Of a stretch of 64,000 nucleotides of DNA, positions 33,664 to 41,600 are shown piece after piece. Numbering within the stretch: position 1 is the first letter of the stretch; every line of letters starts with the position of its first letter. The stretch comes from Lysobacterales bacterium (GTDB taxonomy: Bacteria; Pseudomonadota; Gammaproteobacteria; Xanthomonadales; Rhodanobacteraceae), in the NCBI GenBank assembly GCA_016707485.1, contig JADJHN010000003.1, positions 558,001-622,000 of the forward strand, given 5' to 3'. A program made the translations under genes and the position numbers. The notes under the pieces were generated by a model. That model had not been told where the DNA came from. It worked only from the letters and a program-made list of their open reading frames with translations, and did no database searches.

Positions 33664-35552
33664 GCCCGATCCTCCAGCAACGCGTTGCTCGCGACCAGCG
33701 CGCAGATGCGGCGCACATCGCCATCCATGGCGCGGTCGCGCTGCATGAAGTCGATGGCTTCGCGGATCTTCGCATGGGCCTTGCGCACGGCATCGCCGGC
33801 GCGGAATTCGCCAGCTTCGCCGAGCGCCTTCATCAGATCGCGAATCTCGCTTTCGAACACCGCGAAGCTTGCATGATCCTCGCGCGGTGAATTGCTGATC
33901 TTCGCCGCCAGCGCCTTGCAGTCGCCGCGCTCGGCGAGGCTGCGTGCCGCATTGAGCATGTCCTGCCGATACTCGAGCGCCTGTGCGGCCGTGTACAACT
34001 CCAGGGCCAGCACATGGCCGAGATCCTCGGTCATCTCGAGCACATGGCGCGCCTCGTTGGTGCCCATGGAGACGTGATCTTCGGCATTCGCGCTGGTCGG
34101 AATGGAATGGACCGAAGCCGGATGCGCGCGCGTGGCCATGTCGTTGACCAGGGCCGCCGCCGTGTACTGCACGATCATGAAACCCGAATCGGTGCCATCC
34201 TCGTTGCCGATCAGGAAGGCCGGCAAGCCATCGTTGTTGGCCGGATCGACCAGCTTGTTCAAGCGCCGCTCGGAGATCGAGGCCAGCACCGGAATTGCCG
34301 CCTTCACATAGCTCATCGCCAAAGCCAGCGGCATGCCGTGGAAATGGCCGGCGGAAATCACCTGGTCCTCGATGAAGCGCGGATTCTCCGCATCCGGGAA
34401 CACCAGCGGATTGTCGGTGACGGAATTGAGTTCGATATCGATGATGCGGCAGGCCTGCTCCCAGGCATCGCGCACGGCGCCGTGCACCTGCGGCATGCAG
34501 CGCAGGCAATAGGCATCCTGCGGCTGGTGCTTCTTGCCGCCCTTGAACGGCAGGAAGCGCTGGTAGAACGCCTCGCGGCCGTGACGCTGCGAGGGCGGAA
34601 CATAGTCCCAGCCAATGTCGAAGCGGCGTTGCTGCTCGACCGGATCGCTCCACGCATCGGCGCTCCAGGTACGAAAGCGCGGCACGAGGTGATAGGGAAT
34701 ATCCACCAGGGTCGAGCCTTCAAGCAGCGCGCGGACATGGCGTGCGGTCTCGACCTGGCCGGGATGCGGACGCAGCGCATGCACCTCGGGACGCAGGGCA
34801 CCACTGCGCCCGGCAAACGCGTCGAGGGTCATCGCCGCGGCCAGATCCGCCGTGGCAATCAGGCTTTCCATGCGCGACAAGGCCAGCACCGCCGTCGCCA
34901 GCATCTGCGTCGTGCCGTTGTTCAGCGCCAGGCCTTCCTTGAACGACAGGCGAATCGGCGCGAGACCAATGCGCTGCAGCGCTTCGGCACCACTGACGCG
35001 CTCGCCCTCGACAAAGGCTTCGCCAGCGCCGAGCAGGACAATCGCCAGATGCGACAGCGGTGCGAGATCACCACTGGCGCCGACCGAGCCCTTGGCGGGG
35101 ATGACTGGAATCACCTTGCGGTTGAGCAAGGCGGTCAAGGCTTCGAGTGTGGATACCCGAATGCCCGAGTGTCCGCGCAGCAAGGTATTGATGCGGATTG
35201 CCAGGATCGCCCGCACGACATCATTCGCCAGCGGCTCGCCGACGCAGACCGCGTGGGTGATCAGCAAGTTGTGCTGCAACTCCTCGAGCAGGCTGCCTTC
35301 GTGTTGTTCGGGATTGCCGCCCGGCAACTCGTCGCGCGCACGGTGGGCGCCGAGCAGCTTGTCGGCATTGCTGCCGAAACCCGTGGTCACGCCATACACC
35401 GGCTCGCCGCAACTGACTTTCTCGGCGAGGAAATCGGCCGCGCGCTGCACGCGCTGCAGCGCCTTCGGCGACAGCGACACGTCACGGCCGCGGCAGGCAA
35501 TCTCGACAACCTGCGCGCGCGTCAGCGAGGAACCATCGAGCTCGATCGTCAT
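33660..35552 (-). CDS. hutH: Aromatic amino acid ammonia-lyase (histidine ammonia-lyase family) with an extra insertion
   Basis: A 630-residue MIO-type lyase; the self-forming cofactor motif Ala-Ser-Gly is at 159-161 (KGSVGASGDLAPLSH). YGVTTGFG, the RPHPGQ stretch, RCMPQVHGA, NSVTDNPL and SIPTSANAEDHVSMG are conserved. The LITHAV sequence at 97-102 resembles histidine rather than tyrosine lyases. Compared with the usual 510 residues it has an extra 60 or so residues at about 282-344 and a longer C-terminus. It sits between hisS and a Rieske gene with four-base overlaps, and no hutU, hutI or hutG is nearby, so histidine catabolism is not certain; the gene symbol is by family only. Confidence 0.87.
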   Translation of the reverse strand: MTIELDGSSLTRAQVVEIACRGRDVSLSPKALQRVQRAADFLAEKVSCGEPVYGVTTGFGSNADKLLGAHRARDELPGGNPEQHEGSLLEELQHNLLITHAVCVGEPLANDVVRAILAIRINTLLRGHSGIRVSTLEALTALLNRKVIPVIPAKGSVGASGDLAPLSHLAIVLLGAGEAFVEGERVSGAEALQRIGLAPIRLSFKEGLALNNGTTQMLATAVLALSRMESLIATADLAAAMTLDAFAGRSGALRPEVHALRPHPGQVETARHVRALLEGSTLVDIPYHLVPRFRTWSADAWSDPVEQQRRFDIGWDYVPPSQRHGREAFYQRFLPFKGGKKHQPQDAYCLRCMPQVHGAVRDAWEQACRIIDIELNSVTDNPLVFPDAENPRFIEDQVISAGHFHGMPLALAMSYVKAAIPVLASISERRLNKLVDPANNDGLPAFLIGNEDGTDSGFMIVQYTAAALVNDMATRAHPASVHSIPTSANAEDHVSMGTNEARHVLEMTEDLGHVLALELYTAAQALEYRQDMLNAARSLAERGDCKALAAKISNSPREDHASFAVFESEIRDLMKALGEAGEFRAGDAVRKAHAKIREAIDFMQRDRAMDGDVRRICALVASNALLEDRA

Positions 35553-36931
35553 GCACGCGCTCCCATGGCCGCGATCTGTTCAAGCTCGACGCGCAAGGTC
35601 TTCACCAGCTCCGCGCGGGGCACCTCGAACTGATCCTCGCGACGCAGGTCCTTGACCGTGACCGTGCCATTCGCGATCTCGTTCTCACCCAGCACGAGGA
35701 CAAAGCGGATGCCGGCCTTGTCGGCATACTTGAACTGCTTGCCGAGCTTGGACGGCTCCATGACTACCTCGGTATTGATGCCGGCCTGGCGCAGCTCGGT
35801 GGCAAGAGCCAGGTACGCAGGCAACTGCGCCTCGTCCATCTGCGTGACCAGCGCCTGCACCGTACTCGTCGCCGTGCCGATCAAACCGGCCTCGCGCAAC
35901 TGCCAGTAGAGGCGCGTCGCGCCAATCGAGATGCCGACGCCGGGCAGGCTGGATTTGGTGTAGTTGCCGGCCAGGTTTTCATAGCGGCCACCCGAGCAGA
36001 TCGAGCCAATCTGCGGGTGTTCGTCGAGCGTGGTCTCGTAGACCGTGCCGGTGTAGTAATCGAGGCCGCGCGCAATCGACAGGTTCAAGGCGAAATCCGC
36101 TTCGGGCACGCCAAACGCCTTGATCAGGGTCAGCACTTCACGCAATTCCCTGCGGCCCTGCTCGAAGGTTTCGCTGCCCGCTCCGAGTGCATCGAGTTTC
36201 GCCAGCGCATCGGCCAGCGAGGTCGAGCGCACCTGGACGAAGGCGAGGATCTTCTCGACGGTTTCGCCAGCAAGGCCGAAAGCCGCGCCGGTCAGCGTCT
36301 GGCGCACGTAGTCGAGTCCGCGCTTGTCGAGTTTGTCGACCTCGCGCAGAACGGCCATCTGCTGTTCGCCATCGGCAATGCCGAGGCCCTCGAACCAGCC
36401 GCGCATGAGGCGGCGATTGTTGAGCTGGATGGTGAACGGGCCAATCGCCAGATCGCGGAACACGCCATGGATCGTCGCCGGAATCTCCGCGTCGTAGCGC
36501 ACGGAGAGTGCATCCTTGCCGATGACGTCGATATCGCACTGGTAGAACTCGCGGAAGCGCCCGCGCTGCGCACGCTCGCCGCGATAGACGCGCTGGATCT
36601 GGTAGCGGCGGAACGGAAAACTCAAGCCATGCTCATGTTCGGCGACGTAGCGCGCCAGTGGCACGGTCAAGTCAAAGCGCAGGGCCAGATCGGGCTTGTC
36701 GCCCTGCTCCATCGCGCCGGTCGACTGCACGAAATACACCTGGCGCTCGGTCTCGCCGCCGGATTTGGTCAGCAGCACGTCGGCAAACTCCATCACCGGC
36801 GTCTCGATCGGCAGGAAACCGAAGCGCTCGAAATTGCGGCGGATCGTATCGAGCATGCCCTGGAAGGCGATCTGGTCGAGCGGCAGCAGCTCCAGTACAC
36901 CAGGCATGGTGCGGGCGGATGTCAAAGCCAT
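35549..36931 (-). CDS. hisS: Histidyl-tRNA synthetase
   Basis: A 460-residue class II synthetase. Motif 2 is FRRYQIQRVYRGERAQRG, the histidine loop is IARGLDYYTGTVYE and motif 3 is GVGISIGATRL; a C-terminal anticodon-binding domain follows from about 340. The N-terminus (PGVLELLPLDQIAFQGML) and the insertless body match the Xanthomonas type. ATG 36931. It shares a four-base overlap with the ammonia-lyase gene downstream, an unusual partner for a synthetase. Confidence 0.96.
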   Translation of the reverse strand: MALTSARTMPGVLELLPLDQIAFQGMLDTIRRNFERFGFLPIETPVMEFADVLLTKSGGETERQVYFVQSTGAMEQGDKPDLALRFDLTVPLARYVAEHEHGLSFPFRRYQIQRVYRGERAQRGRFREFYQCDIDVIGKDALSVRYDAEIPATIHGVFRDLAIGPFTIQLNNRRLMRGWFEGLGIADGEQQMAVLREVDKLDKRGLDYVRQTLTGAAFGLAGETVEKILAFVQVRSTSLADALAKLDALGAGSETFEQGRRELREVLTLIKAFGVPEADFALNLSIARGLDYYTGTVYETTLDEHPQIGSICSGGRYENLAGNYTKSSLPGVGISIGATRLYWQLREAGLIGTATSTVQALVTQMDEAQLPAYLALATELRQAGINTEVVMEPSKLGKQFKYADKAGIRFVLVLGENEIANGTVTVKDLRREDQFEVPRAELVKTLRVELEQIAAMGARA

Positions 36932-37024
36932 GGAATCCTCGGAAAGTCAGCTTCCACGGCGCTTCACGCGCCACGGAGCGGGCCGCCTAGATTATCAGAT
37001 CGCCCCTTTTGTTTTGGACAGGCG

Positions 37025-37053
37025 TTGCGCTGCCGCACCTGCGCCGCTATCAT
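37025..37053 (+). promoter_or_regulatory. Sigma70 promoter of tRNA-Pro
   Basis: TTGCGC (37025-37030) and TATCAT (37048-37053) are 17 bases apart; transcription would start near 37060, about 22 bases before the tRNA. Confidence 0.55.
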
Positions 37054-37081
37054 TCGCGCCCCGCCAAACGCGGGCCGGTAT

Positions 37082-37158
<77 letters not shown>

Positions 37159-37466
37159 ATCATTCAAACGAATCCGCCTGAAGAGACTTTTCTTCGGGCG
37201 TTTTCGTTTTTGTCACCCGCAAATTCGCGCCCTTCTTTAAGCCGTCTTCAGCTGTTCCAGACCCTTGGATATCGCCCAAGCACCCGGCTTCGACGGTATG
37301 ATTCGAACACTCACGACCGGTTTTGCCGCTCGCAGCGGCCGTAACAGACGCAATACCGACGCGTTCGACAATTGGGCAGAGCATTCGCTTGCGCGGGCGC
37401 TGGACTTGAGCCATTGCATTGTCTCTGGATGGGCGCATCATACTTTTCGGAATCAGGAGCCCGGCC
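37159..37466. other. 308-bp gene-free stretch after tRNA-Pro
   Basis: It holds the tRNA terminator (37175-37211) and the leader of the DUF433 gene with its AGGAG site at about 37455. TTGTCT and TACTTT near 37420-37445 could be a weak promoter. I see no gene, no tRNA-end duplication and no repeat in the rest. Confidence 0.5.
37175..37211 (+). terminator. Rho-independent terminator of tRNA-Pro
   Basis: CGCCTGAAG pairs with CTTCGGGCG (nine pairs, one T-G) around an 8-base loop, followed by TTTTCGTTTTT. Confidence 0.8.
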
Positions 37467-38168
37467 ATGAAACATCCTGCCGCCGCCGACATTCGCAACC
37501 TGCCGCTTTACTCTCCAGCCGAAGCCGCCAGGTTCTTGCACCTGCCCGCATCGACAGTGCGCGCGTGGGCGTTCGGCCAAGGCTACAAGTCGAAGGATGG
37601 CGCAGCCCGCCGATTCGAACCGGTCATCGAAACAGCCGATCCCGATGCGCGCCGCCTGTCCTTCGTGAATCTTGTTGAACTTCTGGTTCTGGCAGCCATC
37701 CGCAAGGAGCACGAGGTCGAGCTGAAACAGGTGCGAAGCGCAATCGAGTACCTGCGCAAGAAGTTTCCCAGCAAGCACCCGCTGGCAGACAACGATTTCC
37801 AAACTGACGGCATCGATCTCTTCGTCGAGAAATACGGCGACTTGCTGAACATTTCGCATGACGGCCAGATCGCAATGAAGGAAATCATCCAGCAGTATCT
37901 GAAGCTGGTGGAACGTGACGCATCCGGCGTGCCGTTCAAGCTGCACTTGCCACGCCGCGCCAACGCACCGGAGCCACTGGCAGCGGTTGTGATCGACCCC
38001 AAACGAGGTTTCGGCCGCCCTGTTCTGGACGGGCGCGGCATCCGCACGGAAGTTGTCGTGGAGAGATTCCAGGCAGGCGAATCCATTGCTTCGCTGGCCG
38101 AAGATTACGGCCTTGACCCATCGGTGATCGAGGACATCCTTCGGAGTCAGCAGCCGCTTGCCGCATAA
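37467..38168 (+). CDS. DUF433 antitoxin-like protein
   Basis: A 233-residue protein with an N-terminal helix-turn-helix of MerR type (YSPAEAARFLHLPASTVRAW), a charged middle and a C-terminal DUF433 domain (VVERFQAGESIASLAEDYGL, DPSVIEDILR). DUF433 proteins are paired with PIN-like toxins as VapB-type antitoxins. ATG 37467 follows AGGAG. The next gene starts inside its 3' end, the coupling expected of toxin-antitoxin operons; autoregulation through the N-terminal domain is likely (inference). Confidence 0.85.
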   Translation: MKHPAAADIRNLPLYSPAEAARFLHLPASTVRAWAFGQGYKSKDGAARRFEPVIETADPDARRLSFVNLVELLVLAAIRKEHEVELKQVRSAIEYLRKKFPSKHPLADNDFQTDGIDLFVEKYGDLLNISHDGQIAMKEIIQQYLKLVERDASGVPFKLHLPRRANAPEPLAAVVIDPKRGFGRPVLDGRGIRTEVVVERFQAGESIASLAEDYGLDPSVIEDILRSQQPLAA

Positions 38169-38562
38169 GGCCGCGCCCAAGGAACTGATCTTCTTCGTCG
38201 ATCGCAGCCTCGGCGGCAAACTGGTGGTCGAGGCGTTGCGTGCGGCGGGTGCGCAAGTGATTGCTCACGACGACGCAATGCCGCAAGACTCCGAAGACGT
38301 GGAGTGGCTGGCGGAAGCCGGACGGCACAACTGGGTCGTGCTCACGAAGGACAGCGCCATCCGTCGCAACCAGCACGAAAAAAAGATGTTCCGCGACGCG
38401 CGCGTTCGCGTGTTCGCGCTGGCGCGCAAGGATCTATCGGGCCCGGAAATGGCCGATCTTTTCGCCAACGCGCTGGCGGGAATGCGCAAGCGGGCAATCA
38501 CGACCGAGCCGCCGTTCGTATTCAGCATTTCCCGCAACGGCGACTTCAAGCGCCTGGACTGA
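38158..38562 (+). CDS. PIN-like (DUF5615) toxin-like protein
   Basis: A 134-residue protein with the PIN-like pattern: FFVDRSLGGKLVVEALRAAG (first acidic site), HDDAMPQDSEDVEWLAEAG (second acidic site) and VVLTKDSAIRRNQHE (third). These acids are the expected metal-binding set of a ribonuclease. The start is TTG 38158, 11 bases inside the DUF433 gene, with GGAG about 11 bases upstream. The pair matches the VapBC45-like/DUF433-DUF5615 arrangement. Confidence 0.83.
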   Translation: MPHKAAPKELIFFVDRSLGGKLVVEALRAAGAQVIAHDDAMPQDSEDVEWLAEAGRHNWVVLTKDSAIRRNQHEKKMFRDARVRVFALARKDLSGPEMADLFANALAGMRKRAITTEPPFVFSISRNGDFKRLD

Positions 38563-38690
38563 CTCAATTTTCGACCTGAGTCACTTTCGATTTCCAGGCA
38601 CCATGAATGCCAAGCGCGCTGATGTTAGAGGGTCGCGAACAGGCCAGCATCGTGGCGTCGCCCTGTCTTGCAGAGGGCCACGTGCGGGTC

Positions 38691-41600
38691 TCAGCCGCCG
38701 GTGCGGATATCGAGCTTGGGCAGGGCGCGGACGATCTTCATGGTTTCGAGGCTGACGGTGATGACGCGCAGGAACAGCTCCAGCGGGTAGCGGGGGTTGT
38801 GCATGGTTTCCGTCGCCCAGGCGTTGGCGTCGTTGACGATGCCGCTGTCCTTGTCGGTCTTGACGCACTGGCGTTCGATCACCCAGTCCAGCGCGGGTTT
38901 GCCGTTGACGACGTAGTCGTAGGCTTCGGCCGGGACGCCGGTGACGGTGATCTTGCTGTTGTAGATCAGCGTCGTGAGGTCTTTCTCGCCCTTGGTCTTG
39001 GGCACCTTCATCTTTTCGACACGCCAGAACTTCTCCCGCTCGTCATTCCCGCGAAAGCGGGAATCCAGTGCCTTGGGGTTGCCAAGATCGAGCGCCTTGC
39101 CATCACTGCCGATGACCTTGGCCTTGGCGTACATCGGCACGGTTTCGTAGCCCAGATGCAGCTCGGCGAGCGCGCGGCCGGCCTTGCTGAACGCCCAGAA
39201 GTCGGCGGCGGTTTTCACGCGCGGGATACGCGGCAGCTCCTTGGCGAGATTGTCGGCGTAGCGTTCGCGGTAGTCGGGCGAGTGCAGCAGACCGTAGACG
39301 TAATAGAACAGGTCTTCCTTGGTGATCTTCTCGCCGGGATAGGCACTCTGGAAGTGCACGAGGCCAGCGTCGGTGATGGCGTCGCGGCGGGCTGGTGCGC
39401 TGGCCTTGTCCTTGGGTTGGTCGAACAGACCCGGTGCGGGTGCATCGTCGGCGTTTGTGGCTTCGTCGTAGAGGTACAGCGGAAAGCACTGACCATTGAA
39501 CTGCACTTGAAAATCAGCGACCAAATCAGTCATTAGCGCCGAAAACCCGTGCTTCGATCCAATGTTCGACAGTGTAATGACCCGGTTGACGGAGGATGCG
39601 TGTGGAAAGATGCGAGGCATCTGAAACACATACTCGTTCAACGGGCGATCAAAGTAGAGCCATTGTTTCAAGAATGGCCGGTATAGCCCTGAAACCACGC
39701 GGTCGGCGCGGAAAGCCAATTGCCGATCTTTAACGACGGCCTGCTTGAGCGAACGCGACCAACTTATCGCGGCCGGGTCGGCGCTGATAAAGTCATCCAC
39801 CTTCGCGTCACGCAACTTTCTGTCCAGCCCAACGCAAGCCTCGTCGAAGCGCTCCACCTCTCCGTTATAGAACGCAATCATGCGTTTCATGTTGGATTCG
39901 AGCACTGCCTTGCCGGCGTTGTAGCACCACGCATCTCGCGACGTCAGAACGCCCTGCGCATAGTTGTCGAATAGCTTGATGCCTTGGCTTTGCTTGTCGC
40001 CCAAGGCAATGAACTCGCCAAAGCTGTCATCGCGCTGACGCAGCCAGTCGCCATGGTCGTCGGGGGTGATGGACTGCCACGCTTGTTCCTTGCCGATGCC
40101 TGCGATACTGCCGAAGTGCGAGACGATGGCGAGCTTGTCCCCTTGCGAGAGGTAGTCGCCAATGTCGTGGAAGTAGATGCGACCGTGGTCGTGACTATCG
40201 GGGTTCTTGACCAGCAACGTGATGGCGATGGGCGCGCGGCTGCCGCTGCCGAAAATCTTGCCCCCTTCCTTGCGTGACTGCTCGCCGCTGGTGCGCTGAT
40301 TGCCACGCAGATGGAACACGTAGATGTCCGAGAACTCCTCGACGAGGCACTGGCGCAGGCCATCGGCGGTGTTGGCTTCCAGCCAGCCCGCGTTGGTGAC
40401 GAACCCGATCACTCCGGAGTTGCCGATGCGGTCAGAAGCCCAGCGGATCGCGCGGATGTAACTGTCGTATAGATTGCGCGGGTTCGTAGCTTTCGAGTGT
40501 TTCACGTACGTGTCTGCGACACGCTGATCAAGCTGCGGATAGGCAACGTTCTGGTTGTTGTCGTTCGCACTATCCTGCTTGGCGGAATACGGCGGATTGC
40601 CCAGGATCACTCGGATGTCCAGCGCCATCTGCCGCTTGCGCCGCTGGCTGTTGTCCACCAGCAACGCATCCACGAGGTCGCCCTTCTCGCCCATCTGGAA
40701 GGTGTCGGTGAGGCAGATGCCTTCGAAGGGCACGTAATCGCCGCCGGCGATGTCGTGGTAGGCGCGCTCGATGTTGATGCTGGCGATGTAGTAGGCCAGC
40801 AGCACGATTTCGTTGGCGTGCAGCTCGTGCTGGTACTTGTACGGCAACTGCTCGCGAGTGATGAGTTCCGACTGGATCAGACGGGTGATGAAGGTACCCG
40901 TGCCAGTGAACGGATCGAGAATGTGCACGCCCTTGTCACCCAGGGACGCGTTGAACTCGGATTTCAGGACGTGCTGGACACTGTGGATGATGAAGTCCAC
41001 CACCTCCACCGGCGTGTAGACGATGCCGAGGCGCTTGGATAGTTCCGGGAAGGCACCGTTGAAGAACTTGTCGTACAGCTCCTTGATGATCTTCTGCTGG
41101 CCTTCCGCACTGGTGATGCCTTCGGCGCGCATCTTCACGCTGTCGTAGAACTTGGTCAGCGTGTCGGCTTCCTTGTCGAGGTGGTGCTCCTGGAGCAAGG
41201 CCAGGATCTTTCCCATGGCCTTGGACACGGGGTTGTTCCTGGTGAACTCGTGACCTTCGAACAGGGCTTCGAACACCGGCTTGGTGATGAGGTGCTGGGC
41301 CAGCGTCTCGATGATTTCGGCGTCGGTGATCTTGTCGTTCAGGTCATCGCGCAGCTCGGCGGCGAAGGCGTCGAATGCCTTGCGCTCCTTCGTATTGGCC
41401 GGGTTTTCGAGAATGGCCTTGATGCGGTCGATGTGGGTGTTGGCGATGCGGGCAATGTCCGCCGCCCAGTCTTCCCAGTGGTGGCGGTTGCCGACCTTCT
41501 GCACCAGTTTGGCGTAGATGGCCTTTTCGATCTCGCCGATCTCGAACTGCATCTCGGCCTGTTCGACGCGGGTCTCGTCTGCCACAGCGTGGCCGATGGC

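Noticed and set aside
33664..34653. N-terminal extension of the Rieske protein to 434 residues
   Set aside because: The extension is an out-of-frame reading of the ammonia-lyase gene; the 104-residue Rieske domain starts at the overlapping ATG.
33660..35552. Assignment of the lyase to a histidine utilisation (hut) operon
   Set aside because: No hutU, hutI, hutG or hutC is near and the gene has extra segments; only the family is supported.
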